Source: Strigamia acuminata (taxonomy: Eukaryota; Arthropoda; Chilopoda; Geophilomorpha; Linotaeniidae). Taken from it: a stretch of 64,000 nt of DNA. Position 1 is the first letter of the stretch. Every line of letters starts with the position of its first letter. Below, one piece after another: positions 19,768-30,242 of the stretch. The notes under the pieces are model-generated. The model worked only from the letters and a program-made list of their open reading frames with translations. It searched no databases and had not been told where the DNA came from. Location: the NCBI GenBank assembly GCA_949358305.1, contig OX442314.1, forward strand, positions 35,831,608 through 35,895,607. The letters run 5' to 3'. The translations under genes and the position numbers were made by a program.

Positions 19768-19974
19768 TTGGTGAATGTCGAGGCTACAGTGGTAGTGAAG
19801 GCCAATGGCACTCTAAGGCTATGCGGTGACTACCGATCAACGGTCAATAGAGTCATAATGCCGGACCCATACCCTTTGCCACTGATTGCGGACTTGTTGG
19901 CGGGCTTGGCTGGAGCAAGATATTTCACGTTGCTTGACCTCTGCTCTGCCAGGAATACCAACAAATACTGCTGA
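19768..19974 (+). pseudogene. Ty3-type reverse transcriptase fragment
   Basis: The frame reads the N-terminal part of a Ty3 reverse transcriptase: VVVKANGTLRLCGDYRSTVN, a DPYPLP motif, then ARYFTLLDL with the first catalytic Asp. It stops at once afterwards, so the YXDD half is absent. The same family is seen at 47077-47320. Confidence 0.8.
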
Positions 19975-20246
19975 CCGAGAGATCAACACTCCTGGTCGCG
20001 GTAAATACAACAAAGGGCCTCATGGCAGTCACAAGGCTTACATTCGGGACAGCCCCGTCCTCTTGAATTTTGAATTAAATACCTTTTTTCTTATTTACAT
20101 TTTGCAGCAGTTTTGGAGTGATTTACAATTAAAATTGTTTATTTTTTAACCTCTAATAAAACGGAAAACTGACTTTAATTTCCGTTTTCCGTTTTTACAC
20201 AAATCATGCCTCGTTTTCAGTTTGATTTGAGGTAATAATCTCGTGA

Positions 20247-20661
20247 ATGCAAACTGTTATTTCGAGTTCTCGACTCAAAGTTCAAAATAAAGCAATGGCT
20301 CAAACCATTTTTAATTTCACCAGAGCGCCAATCACGATTGAGCTTAACAGATTTGACTGGCCAAGATACTTAGAGGCGACGAAGGCTACTGCTGCGCCTA
20401 TCGACTGTTTTACGCAGGTAAAATTGATTTTAAATTTTTATTTTACTGTAATTGAGATTTAGGTTCCGCCTATGTCTCAAACTTGACGGGAGCAACGACC
20501 CCGCCGATAAATTTTGGAAATTAATTAATAGTGCAGACCTCCATGCAATTAAAGACAAACACTTCATTGCACTTAATTGCAGTTTCCAAAGATGCCAGCT
20601 ATTCTATGGCAACCCAACACAAGCACAGTCAGGAGAAATTGTGGAAAAGAGAAAGAGATAA
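20247..20661 (+). pseudogene. Two adjacent open frames, possible gag remnant
   Basis: Frame one (20247-20418) ends in a run reading FDWPRYLEATKATAAPIDCF. Frame two (20452-20661) reads KLDGSNDPADKFWKLINSAD. A 45-base GT...AG segment lies between them but does not join them in frame, so an indel or retroelement frameshift is more likely than splicing. No family recognised. Confidence 0.25.
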
Positions 20662-20789
20662 AAGGATTCCAATAAGAGACAATAAAAAGTTGGATATTAA
20701 CCAAACAGAACACACAAGAAAGGAAAACAACTTTCCACCATGTTGTTGTTTTCCAACAGCAAAAAAATTGTCTAAAGGTTAACAAATAT

Positions 20790-21600
20790 TTTATTGGTCA
20801 AAATGATCCAATGGATTTCCAATAGTGTTTTTTGATGCTTCATATAAAAAATGAGCAAACGTGGCATTTTTCTTAAAGAAGAATAAAAAAAAGCGAATTA
20901 ACCTAGAACGACTGCATTCAATGTTTTGGCGTCAAATTGATTTGTTTTAAATTCAGAAACACCTTGGGCCGTCCCCAACAAAGATGAAAAGACAAAGAAA
21001 CACTCCAAAGTCCAACCAAGGACATTTGAGATTGATTACAATTAATAGAGCAAGAACCTTGAAGAAAATGGCAAGATAGAAAATAAGACGGGTTTGGTTT
21101 CAGATTTGGCAAATTTTCCAAATAAGGTTCATCAATCTGCTCATTACTTAAAACGAGAGGAGGAGGAGGAGAGCAGCATCAAGCAGAAGAAAGTGCAAAT
21201 AATTGGATGTACTATCTCAAATCAATGGGAAAATTGATGATAAATAAATAAATATTCGTGACAAATTGGTAAATGCTACAATACCCACATTATGCCAACC
21301 AGAGCTCTCTTTTAGCATTATCTATATAGGAATATAAAGCAACAGACCAATCAAAATGTTCAACAGCCCTTGTTGTTTCATTAGGCGCGTTCAATCTTAA
21401 ATGGATATAATATACTTTGCTGATTTCAGCAGTTATTTTTGTTTTTGTTTTTGTTTTGTTTTTATTGTATACCAGCCAACACATCATTAAAAGGTACACT
21501 ATTTTTTTGCGTTAGAATTTTCAACGATTAAATTTTTTCCCGCTCCTGTTTACAAACAAAAAATATTAGAAATGACAATCCTAATTATTCAATATTTCTT
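20790..21600. other. AT-rich DNA, no supported gene
   Basis: I see no ORF with motifs. A GA-rich run lies near 21155 and simple T-rich repeats near 21435. Confidence 0.4.
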
Positions 21601-21630
21601 GTTTTTCACATAGAAGCTGCACATAAAATA

Positions 21631-21858
21631 ATGTATCACGTTCCAGAGCCAACCGACATCAAATCAAAATTTTTATCAGAAGGAATCCTGCGGAGATATT
21701 CAGAAATCTGCAATATAAACACCAACGGTTGCACCAGAGTCGATCAGATACAGAAACAAATCTCGTTATATTGGGCTAGCCATCCAACCATACTGACGCT
21801 ACCGGAAAGTATGCAAACAACAGATTTTATAAAAGCAGTAAACACAGCAAAAATGTGA
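21631..21858 (+). CDS. Gag-like ORF, N-terminal domain of an LTR element
   Basis: The 75-codon frame begins MYHVPEPTDIKSKFL and carries HPTILTLPE near residue 52, then ends FIKAVNTAKM. The HPTILTLPE stretch returns in a second family at about 43917-43945 and as HPTILN at 58156, and the C-terminus returns at 2888 and 29922. These recurrences show a real protein segment of a retroelement. It lacks the zinc knuckle and is probably a truncated gag or a short separate ORF. Confidence 0.45.
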   Translation: MYHVPEPTDIKSKFLSEGILRRYSEICNINTNGCTRVDQIQKQISLYWASHPTILTLPESMQTTDFIKAVNTAKM

Positions 21859-22250
21859 ATTCAAAGAGAAGAAACATATTTCTCAAAAAGGAGAAGATGT
21901 TTTTATAAGAAGAGAAAATACGACAGTAAGTTTAGAGAAGCTAACTCAAAGTTAAACCCTAGCAAGAGAGGGGTAAAAATTTAGGTCATGCAATCAAATA
22001 GAGTAGGTAAGAGCAGTACAAATCAAATCTCAGATCCCAGATATAATATTTAGGTTATTGAGTCAGTTTGGAACCAGATAGTAGTCCAGGGTATTTTTCA
22101 TGGCAATCTGGTAATTGCAAAATTTCTAAAAAAAATTTCTTCTTAGAGGCATGTAATTGTAGCAAGTCTGCAAATGAAAATATTTTAAATTTTTATGTTA
22201 TATATAATGCAGTCTTGCAGCACTCTACTATCGATTAAAGGAAACGCGAC
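21859..22250. repeat. Leader-like repeat after the gag-like ORF
   Basis: Aligned with 2918-3240 and 29940-30045. It ends in a module A motif (gcagtcttgcagcactct). No gene. Confidence 0.5.
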
Positions 22251-22261
22251 GCCGCGAAAAC

Positions 22262-22501
22262 ATGCTCCGACTGCTGGAGGGCGGGTGGTTGACTGTGGCC
22301 ACTAAAAATTACGACGGTGTCAGAATACATTTGAAAGTTGAGTTGACTGCACTGGAGTCGGCTGGTTGGTCGTACTTTGAGAGCAACCAGGACGAGGAGT
22401 TAGACGACTTTGAGTTGTTAGCTATAGAGGACGACGAAATCGAATGTCTCACAGAAACCAAATCATTGGTCAAATTTCGGCACAAAATGCATAAAAAGTG
22501 A
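22262..22501 (+). CDS. Small acidic ORF embedded in a module A copy
   Basis: The 79-codon frame starts at ATG 22262. Residues 1-66 have no counterpart in other module A copies. The last 14 codons are ordinary module A sequence, so the reading frame ends in the repeat by chance. The middle is strongly acidic (NQDEELDDFELLAIEDDEIE). A coding fragment seems to have been inserted into, or replaced part of, the repeat at about 22245-22450. I do not recognise it. Confidence 0.3.
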   Translation: MLRLLEGGWLTVATKNYDGVRIHLKVELTALESAGWSYFESNQDEELDDFELLAIEDDEIECLTETKSLVKFRHKMHKK

Positions 22502-22550
22502 AGCAAGAGTTATCAAGTTATCAGAGAGATTGAAATTGGAAAAGAACATA

Positions 22551-23370
22551 GAAACTTCAAACCGGTAATTTCAAGAATTGGAACAAAAATAAGAATGCAA
22601 ATTCCAATACCAGAGCTCTCATTCAGTACCACTGGAGCGACGGCGAGGGTCCGGAGGCAACCACGGGGAGGTAGAGAGTTGGATTTGCTGCCCCCAAATC
22701 ACTTTTTTTTCAAATGAGAGAAAACGAGAGAAAAACGAAAAATAGGATTGAAATTGTTCGAGCAAAACGCATAATAGCAAGTTGGAAAGAAAGCATTCAT
22801 GGGATCATTCATTTCACGAACGAAAAAAATAGAAAAAAAGCACAAATTAGATGAAAAATAGGACAGTTTTCACTAGTATTGTAACATCAACTTGCCGTCA
22901 ACGTAGCCAACGGAAACATCGGACAGAAATGGAACATTTTTACCATCAAACGAATCGATTATACTTTGCGCCGCGAAATTGAAATTAAACAAATAAAGTT
23001 ATTTTCTGAACCTATTGTAAATTCTCAGCCTACACAAATATTTCATTCCAAATTGAGATTAGGCCTAAAATGGAATCCATATACACTGATACGTGTAACC
23101 AAGAAATATTAATCAAAATTCAAACCATCGACTCAAAATCCAACCTGAATTCAGCTCATGGGTCATACATCGATACAATTCTCCATGAATACGATCGAAA
23201 AACAAATAGAAATTGCGAATTGCGAAAATGCACGAACCCGATAGAAAACAACGACTGACAGCGCGAAATGGAATGATAACAACACACAACACGTCACTGT
23301 TGCTATGCCGACGGAAAAGCATCACTATTGGTTGAAAATTACATAAGTTACTAACAGTTGTTCCCACCAG
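22551..23370. repeat. Modules B, C and R in order
   Basis: Module B (22551-22715), shortened C (22860-23000) and R (23000-23370) appear in the same order as at 4634-5760 and 51538-52575. No gene. Confidence 0.6.
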
Positions 23371-23547
23371 GCCGCGCTAGAAAAACTCAGTGTCAGGCAA
23401 TTCTATCCAAATCGTTGAAAATTTCCAAACACAAACCCAATTCATTGTGTTTGCGTGGGTTTTGGGATGTTGTTTATCACTTGAATAAACTAGATGAGTT
23501 TTATTTTGACTCCCATCGCATTTTTTATTCCGATAAAACAATGAGCG

Positions 23548-24223
23548 TTGAAGAGTAATGTTTCATCTGCTTCCCGAGTGTGGAGCTGCACTGAGTGGTT
23601 CCTACTTCCTAACATTCAACCCGCACTTGTGAGCACTTTGATTGGTTGTTCCCTGAATGGATATACTAATTGGCACATCCACTATACGATCATTGAAAGC
23701 AAACTAATGGCAGAAGTCCTCGGTGCTTTGCGCCTCTCTGTACAGGGATCAATGGCCACGTATGTCAATGTTCAAGCTGCAAAACGAGCATCAAGTTCGA
23801 AGTCGGAGAAATCGGTCCCTTGCGTCTTCTGTAAGGAAGATCATTATAAAATGCAAAAGGGAAATGGTTGCGTGCGAGAAATACGACATCGTGCGAAGAA
23901 ATCGTTGGTGAATCAACTGCCTTCGACCGGGTCACAGGGTAAAGGAGTGCAAAGTCCAGTTTTCGTGTAGAGCGGGTATAGGGGAGAAAGCGGCAGTAGA
24001 GAAGCCCAAGGAAGTTCAGGTTAACGCGAATGTTTCTTTAGCCATTGCTTGCATGGTACAACTGCGGTGAACAAGTCTAGCGGTTCCCATCGCGTGCGAA
24101 GTTTTGTGGAAGAGGTGGTCGTATCGGCAGCAACCACCAGCCACCAGTCGCGCAAGCAAAGACGACTGGCAAACTGTTGTTATCTTGTCTTCATTTCTTG
24201 TCCAGCTAGAAGCACAGCAGCTT
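23548..24223 (+). pseudogene. BEL/Pao-type gag end and protease start, degraded
   Basis: The frame ends in a CVFCKEDHYKMQKGNGC stretch, a Cys/His zinc-binding pattern like those at the gag end of BEL/Pao elements. After a stop, 'VNANVSLAIA' at about 24021 matches 'VSANVSLAIS' at 55267, where it leads into a BEL protease. Frameshifts follow, and the fragment ends at the small palindrome at 24224. Confidence 0.5.
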
Positions 24224-24275
24224 CTCCGGAGATGAGTATTCGTTATACCGTGATAACAAATACTCATCTCCGGAG
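24224..24275. repeat. 52-bp near-perfect palindrome
   Basis: The arms of 23 bases (CTCCGGAGATGAGTATT, a mismatch, GTTAT) pair with one mismatch around a 6-base loop. It interrupts a BEL fragment. I cannot define a target duplication. Confidence 0.7.
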
Positions 24276-24659
24276 TTTTCATGTACACTGTAATTCGCAC
24301 AAGCCCTTGTTAAAACGAATTTTCAAAACTGAGACTCACAGCCCATATTTAGTAACGAAAGAAAAATGAAAAATGTCCCGTTTTAAAATGGCTGCCAAGT
24401 GAAAGGAAATTTTGATTCAGAACAAGTTGAACATTATTAATGCCATTGACAACAACAAGAAGCCATCAATTATAGCAAATTAGTTTAATTTGCCCCGTTC
24501 TAGAATTTTCAACAGTTTTAAAGAATGGGGATAAAATTAACGTGAAGCTTGCATGTTTATGAATAAATACAGAATAATATTGTTTATCTTAAAATTTTTC
24601 AAAAATTCTACTGTCTAAAGTCAGGACCGTGACAACTTTAAATTAACAAAACATTATCG

Positions 24660-24780
24660 ACAGATTTGGAAGACCAACGGTTGGAAGACCAACGGTTGAA
24701 AGACCAACGGTTGGAAGACCAACAGTTGGAAGACCAACGGTTGGATGACCAGGGGCTGGAAGACCACGGGATGTGAGACC
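24660..24780. repeat. 15-bp minisatellite
   Basis: About seven units of GGAAGACCAACGGTT, with the last units diverged, so it ends gradually. The unit contains the short inverted pair GTTGG and CCAAC. A multiple of three, it stays open on the minus strand (GLPTV repeats), which is a by-product. Confidence 0.8.
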
Positions 24781-24852
24781 AAGGTTTCGAAGCGGATGAA
24801 ATGGAAGAAGCAGATTCGGGGGCCGCCAGTGTTTGTTGTGTCTTTCTGTATA

Positions 24853-25594
24853 CAGGGTGTTTCGTTTAAGATGCCCAGTCAATTTCCTGAATAAGTGTAT
24901 GCTTTTTTAAAAAACCAAGCAGACTATCCTATAGCAAAGTAGGGATGACTAATCCAATGGTGTAATCAAATTTCATGCCAGACATGCAACAATGCACTTT
25001 TCATTTGCTAACTCGTTAACTGGTGGAGATAGAGCAAAATTTCCAATTACAAAGTTGTAGAGCACCATCAAATTAGTATTACCAAACTAATCTTAGTCAT
25101 CTTAAGTTAAATTTTTTCATTTTAAAATGAAAACAAATCAGCTGAAATAAAGCCAGCCATTGTGGCAATAATTAAATTTCTACTGCAAAAGTACTGAATT
25201 TCTTCAATAAATGTATTCAAATTTGCATTATTATGCAAGCAAACAAAAAAAAACCACTGTATTTTTTTAATGCCTAAATTATTTTATTTTCTAAGAATAA
25301 AAATTTTCATTTTGCTGATTTTTTTTTAAGAAAGCAGTAAACTTAGGTGACTAAGATAAGTTGGATAGTACTAATTTGATGGTTCTCTACAACTTTGTAA
25401 TTGGAAATTTTGCTCTATCTCAACCAGTAAATGAGTTAGCAAATGAAAAGTGCATTGTTGCATGTCTGTCATAAAATTTTATTACACCATTAGATTCGTC
25501 ATCCCTACTTTGCTATAGGATAGTCTGCTTGGTTTTTTAAAAAAGCATATACTTATTCTGGAAATTGACTGGGCATCTTAAACGAAACACCCTG
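24853..25594. mobile_element. Foldback MITE of mariner type, 742 bp
   Basis: Inverted repeats of about 250 bases start CAGGGTGTTTCGTTTAAGAT on the left and end in the complement on the right. TA dinucleotides flank both ends (24851-24852 and 25595-25596). The TA target and CAGGGTGT start fit mariner-like elements. The AT-rich middle has no transposase. Confidence 0.85.
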
Positions 25595-25619
25595 TATTTC
25601 TTGTAGTTGTGTACGAATG

Positions 25620-26016
25620 GAGAGGAGTTTGCAGTGGTGTGAGCTGCCCGAGCTCTTGTAGCTGAGTGCCTTTATTGCATAGTGGTACAATGGGTGACAC
25701 ACATCCCAAAACTGGGAGTGCTGCTCAAGGGCAGGACCTCAATTTGACAGTAAACAAAAAACACACTCATAAAAGTTGGGGTTGAAGAACACCCCAGTGT
25801 TAATACATAGCTGTAGAATCGGGACCACCATCAGTTCTGCTGCCGGACGTGTACACGAAAGTATTCGTGGAATTTGTCAATGGGCAAATGGATTTCCATT
25901 GAAGCACTGGCTACTATTGCCAATTTTTATATCAGCCCTAGTTCATTCATACCATTTAGATAAGGATAGATACAGCCAATGCTATTAGAGGAACTCGACT
26001 GAGACCAAACATCCAT
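25620..26016 (+). pseudogene. Env-like region upstream of a membrane anchor
   Basis: A frame open from about 25776 to 25988 ends in HLDKDRYSQCY. The same phrase is at about 3838-3870 (HLDKDRYSRCY), again just before the membrane-anchor frame. This supports a shared coding region broken by a frameshift or stop in both copies. The fragment includes an aliphatic KHWLLLPIFISALVHSY stretch. The family is uncertain. Confidence 0.35.
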
Positions 26017-26163
26017 TTGAGTTTTGAACAAGCGTTAATCTTCTTGTTGATGTTGCTTTTAGGTTTTTCCATTTATGTCAATTTTAAGATAACGGAAAAA
26101 CTAATTGAAAGTGAGAGTAATTTTAATTTACTGCGAGAAATCATAGCGAAAATCCCTTCTTAA
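26017..26163 (+). pseudogene. C-terminal membrane anchor of the env-like protein, second copy
   Basis: 48 codons, no in-frame start, with a hydrophobic segment near the N-side and a charged tail before TAA. Same length as 3902-4048, with substitutions mostly keeping the hydrophobic character. Confidence 0.55.
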
Positions 26164-26221
26164 ATTTTCCCGGAACCAAATACAAATACAAATTAAGTTT
26201 GTTAAGCAAGTAGCTAAGTGT

Positions 26222-26380
26222 TAATTATTGTAAATCATGCTGATTGTTATAGCGGTTGCCGTTGGCAACCGCAATGAATAAATTACTCATGTCAAGCTTG
26301 CATCCGAGTAGGTTGTGTTTATTTGTGGGCCTGGTCAAGATGATTAGGCCCACATATTAGTGTTACATATGAACTCTTTG
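26222..26380 (+). repeat. Short LTR-like segment with hairpins
   Basis: After the env-like stop come a GCGGTTGCC-GTT-GGCAACCGC palindrome, an ATGAATAAA signal and an 8-bp GTGGGCCT...AGGCCCAC hairpin at 26325-26353. Related segments at 30048-30241 and 48222-48360 share GGTT(A/G)(G/C)CAACC-like motifs, AATAAA and a GGCC-rich hairpin in the same order. The order suggests R and U5 of a short LTR. Confidence 0.4.
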
Positions 26381-26399
26381 CTTTTAGAATATGGAGAAC

Positions 26400-27460
26400 A
26401 TTAAACAGGCGCAGTCATCCAGTGATCGAATTTGTGCATGTGGCGCACACATGTTTTAAATTAGTGGTCGGTGTTGCCAGCAACATTTGGAAAATAATTA
26501 AATTCAATTTTCTTCTTACCTTTTTCATTAAAGTGGTTTTTCATGTTGTAGTCTTTTTCCTTGGTGTTGTTTTTTCCCTGAAATAGTTGTCAAGGCTTTA
26601 AATAATTGTTCTTTAATAATAAAATATTGAAAATCTTATCTGAATCGATTCCTTTAGTTTTTCTGCCATTAAGATGTGGCTTCTTTTTCTCATTTTTTAG
26701 TTGTCTTCAATTTCTAGTTTAAGCAAATAAAATGTTCATTACTTCTATTTGTAATGTGTATTCGATTACTTCTTACCTTCATTCCGATTGCCCGTAGTTG
26801 TATTTTCTCGTTGGTTCTGGCCGTTTCTCCATGCACGTTGATCAGTCATTTTTCGTTTCTAACTTGAATAATTATTTCCGCTGTATTATAATCGATTTGA
26901 CAACTTGCAAAGGGTTTTCAGACCTGCTTTTTCTGTTCCTGCCGTTCCTGTGGTGTTTGGAGAACTCCTTCACCTTCATTCAAGTGCACGTTTAGTGTGC
27001 TAGCAGTTTTTCCTTCTCCAGGTCGGCCATGTTGGATATTTATACTTACATATTGTTTTGGGTTAATTCAATTTATCAAATATTAAAGTTTGTGTCATTT
27101 CAAAAGTGTTTATTAACTCATTCATTAATTTTACAAGTGTTTTTGTATTTTAATCAAATGATTTTGTATTTGTTTGTTTATTTCGTTCCTCCATGATGCG
27201 AATCGCTAGGCGGTTCGTGATTGGTCGAATTTGCCGATAGGCCTAACGTGTTTTCAAGTGGGAATTTTGAATGCTAGACATATTTATTCTATTTGCTATT
27301 TCTTTCATGTGATTCTCGAGTCTTTTCTGATCTTAATGTTTATTAATTCAAGTGTTTTCATTCTTTACTTAATTCAATTCAATTTTGCTGTAATTTCCTA
27401 TTCTTGCTATTTTTGGCTGCTCATTGCAGCGCTATAGTGCTTTTTTTATGTATTGTTTGA
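26400..27460. other. AT-rich DNA upstream of an orphan gene, no supported gene
   Basis: T-rich sequence with many short frames, none with motifs. It is not obviously repeated elsewhere in the window, unlike most accessory DNA here. Confidence 0.35.
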
Positions 27461-27461
27461 C

Positions 27462-27475
27462 GTCGCCATAGTAAC
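27462..27475 (+). promoter_or_regulatory. X-box-like RFX site
   Basis: GTCGCCATAGTAAC matches the RYYNYYATRRNRAC consensus for RFX binding at every position. It lies about 230 bases before the ATG of the orphan gene at 27705. RFX sites drive many cilium genes; one match can be chance. Confidence 0.4.
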
Positions 27476-27704
27476 GCCTCGTTTTCATATCGTTTGCTCA
27501 AACTGAGCATGCACATTTGTCATTTTAATCACTTTCTGTACATATTTTTTGTGATTGTCCACTCCATTGTTGGACCTTGAGTAGTAAACATCTATATTTT
27601 TAACCACTCGTGTTTTTTGTTCAAAATGGCGCGCTTAGGCTAAACCAGCGCTTCATTTCCCAAGACCGACGTCTTACACCTTCTGACTTTTGCTCATCTA
27701 TATA

Positions 27705-28163
27705 ATGCGACTAGTTACTACTGGATTTTGTTTCGTGCTTTTTATTTATTGCTTGCAAGTGTGTTTTGGATTACTACACTATACGATCAACATCTTTTCG
27801 CCCGACCTTCACAACGCCGGGCCTTTCTGCTCGCTACCGTCGTCGACCGCGACGGTGAAGGCGACAGTCGGTTTTGGATTAGGTGTTTTGGTGGGGAGTG
27901 CATTATCTAAGGTTAGTAATGAGTGTTAATTTTTCTATTTTACATATTTACATATTTTTCATATTTTACAATTACGTTAATAGGGTGGAATCGTTATTGG
28001 CGTAAAAAATCTAATAATTAATTTGTGCACACGGCAGCAAACAGACCGAACGCCGGAAAGACCAACGTGTATGACGGCGGTGGCGATGCTGGCTGATGAA
28101 AATGATAATGATAAACAAGCAGGGATTTGTAATGCAGTGAAGCATTACATATTAGACTTCTAA
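27705..28163 (+). CDS. Orphan two-exon gene, small secreted or membrane protein
   Basis: Exon 1 is 27705-27911 and exon 2 is 27984-28163. The 72-base intron has GTTAGT at the start and TAATAG at the end and keeps phase 0. Together they give 128 residues. Without splicing the frame stops five codons into the intron. Residues 1-22 look like a signal peptide (MRLVTTGFCFVLFIYCLQVC). Residues 49-75 are Gly-rich and hydrophobic across the splice joint (VGFGLGVLVGSALSK, then GGIVIGV). The C-terminal third is polar, with ADENDNDK. A five-codon upstream ORF starts at 27625. I recognise no family. A real but lineage-limited gene and a chance ORF are both possible. Confidence 0.45.
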
Positions 28164-28199
28164 ACCCTGCCCCTAATTAAACGATTGCTTCGGTTAGTT

Positions 28200-29060
28200 T
28201 TTTAAAATATTGTTTTTTTTCAAATTTCCCACCCATTTGTCCAATTTTCATTCCATTACATTACGTTTCGGTCACGGCTTCCGCCAGGTGGCGCTCCGGT
28301 TTACTTATTATTTTGCCGTAATTTGCTGTTTTCTTCCTTTAAACTACATGTAATTAAAAAACTAACGACGCCATCGTTTTTAGCGCAAAATTACACTGAG
28401 GAAATCTTATTTAAACATTAAAATTGTTGAGTTTTAAAAATCAGTCTTTTTCAAATTTCCCACCAAATTTGCCATGTGGTCGCAGACTTTGGTGGATCGT
28501 AATAGTACTTTTTTTTTATTAAATCGAAAAGTAAAATATGCAGGCAGGTGCAAATTTGGATTTCCAGTCGAATGAGACTGGTTTCAAAATTTACAAATCT
28601 CGTTTCGAGATAGAAATGAGCATTTTTTGGTTCACGACGAACATTTCTGCTTCCATTATAGCTTATGGGATCCGCCAGGTAGCGCTGTTTTCCATTACAT
28701 TTCGCCGTAATTTAGCATTTTCTCCATTTTAACTATATTTAATGCCAATTTCATATTTATAATTGGAAAGTAGATCAAAAACTGCACCAGAAAAGTCTAC
28801 TTTCCAATCGTCTGATTAAGTTTTTAATTCATTTTTTTGGGATATTACACAAACCGGAAGTACCGGATGTAGAAACATTACATTCAGGTCACGTGACCGG
28901 ACGTTGAAGACAGACGGACAGAGCTGTTTCATTAGACTTTCTAAACATTAGGTTTAGTAGTCTAAAAAGGAAAAGAGACGAAATTCGGCGAAAAGACGAT
29001 TTTCCCGGTTAGTTTCGGTTACGACATTCGAAAATCAAACGTTCGATTTCTGTGCTCTTT
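28200..29060. repeat. Old repeats with CTCF-like motifs
   Basis: Two diverged units, at about 28210-28400 and 28430-28740, share 'tttcaaatttcccacc', an AT-rich centre and a CCGCCAGGT(G/A)GCGC motif followed by 'gccgtaattt'. A third unit is at 31730-32060. From 28860 the sequence is leader-like DNA before the gag fragment. No gene. Confidence 0.55.
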
Positions 29061-29076
29061 TCGCCGTTTGAGACAA

Positions 29077-29480
29077 ATGGCAGCATCCAAGATGGTTTTA
29101 GGTCATCCGGGCCCCTTTGAAGGGAAATACGCCGCGGATTGGGACAGATATCTTGAGCGCGTGGCGGAATTTATGAGTCTAAACGACATTCCCGACGTGA
29201 AGCAGAAACCCCTCCTGCTCTCTTTGATGGGCCCGAAGGCCTACGCCGATTTACAAAAGGCGGTCCATCCGGCGAAGCTGAAGGATAAAACGTATCCTCA
29301 GGTTGTGGAGTCCATGAGGCTTCATTTGGAGCCAGTTGCGCAGCCCCACGTCCGTCGCCAAAGGCTGGGTCTACCGATGCAAAAGAAAAATGAGACAATT
29401 GAACAATTTCTTACGGTATTAAAAGGTTTAGCGCCACCCTGCGGTTTTGCAACACCGGAGGAAATGAACAATTTTTTTTC
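29077..29480 (+). pseudogene. Ty3-type gag, N-terminal part, truncated
   Basis: The frame from ATG 29077 reads MAASKMVLGHPGPFEGKYAA and continues about 130 codons of capsid-type sequence, including LHLEPVAQPHVRRQRLGL. It is closely related to the copy at 58876. It stops matching where AT-rich DNA leading to a mariner end begins, at about 29470, so the C-terminal half and zinc knuckle are lost. Confidence 0.8.
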
Positions 29481-29571
29481 TATTTCTAGAGTTTTCAAAA
29501 ATGGTTAGGGATCAACGAAAAGAACTGCTCCAAGAAACGTGTACAGTGTACACATTTTTTGAGACACCCTG
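29481..29571. mobile_element. Right end of a mariner-like element
   Basis: The segment ends TTTTTTGAGACACCCTG followed by TA, the usual terminal repeat and target of irritans-type mariner elements, and contains the palindrome TGTACAGTGTACA. The left end is not seen, so the element is truncated. Confidence 0.55.
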
Positions 29572-29579
29572 TATTATCG

Positions 29580-30046
29580 GGCCACCCGTTAATATAAGAA
29601 CGACTAACTTTATAAATAACAATAAATTGCAGAAAATCTGAACAGGAACAGAAAGTATCCAGTTGGTTTAAGGGTGCGGAACGAAATTATCCCCATAAAA
29701 CCTACGGCGGGTTTGGTTTCTGTCTTTTTTCTCTCAATTTTTCAGGAGTTATGCCAGGATTATTATACAATGACAGATTTCACTTCTGTTAGTAGAGTGA
29801 AACCGCTGCTAGGTTTCAGGAACAAATCTGAGTTTTGATTCCTTTCTTTTGGTAATATAGCAAGGGCAAGTTTATTATGCTTTGCACGGCTTCTTTCGGT
29901 CAAATGTCTGACGTAAACAACAGATTTTATAAAAGCTGTAAACACAGCAAAAATGTGAATTCAAAGAGAAGAAACAAATTTGTCAAAAAGGAGAGGATGT
30001 TTTTATAAAAAGAGAAAATACAACAGTAAGTTTAGAGAAGCTAACT
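29580..30046. repeat. Retroelement remnants
   Basis: Bases 29710-29800 match 18490-18580, and 29920-30046 match the gag-tail and leader sequence seen at 2880 and 21820. No intact frame. Confidence 0.5.
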
Positions 30047-30047
30047 G

Positions 30048-30241
30048 TTATGTCTATAACAATTACTACATTACTATTGTAAATCACAACAATGTATCTC
30101 GTTGCCAACCTTGCATTATATTCGCTCAATAAAATCAACAAGTACTAAAAAAGGACTGACTTTCTCACTCCTTGGGCCTGAGTTCCTTTTGGAACTCAGG
30201 CCCAACTCAAGACGGAAACATTGTAAACCGAATACACAATA
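30048..30241 (+). repeat. Short LTR-like segment with a 15-bp hairpin
   Basis: It starts TGTTATG, has AATAAA near 30128 and a perfect stem TTGGGCCTGAGTTCC with a 4-base loop at 30172-30205. It ends just before a tRNA-complementary tract, as expected for an LTR before its primer-binding site. Confidence 0.5.
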
Positions 30242-30242
30242 T

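Noticed and set aside
24643-24882. Minus-strand repeat protein (GLPTV units)
   Set aside because: It is the translation of a 15-bp minisatellite; the unit length alone keeps it open.
26254-26274. RFX-type palindrome GTTGCC/GGCAAC in the LTR-like segment
   Set aside because: The half-sites are separated by three bases, not two, so it fits a hairpin better than an X-box.
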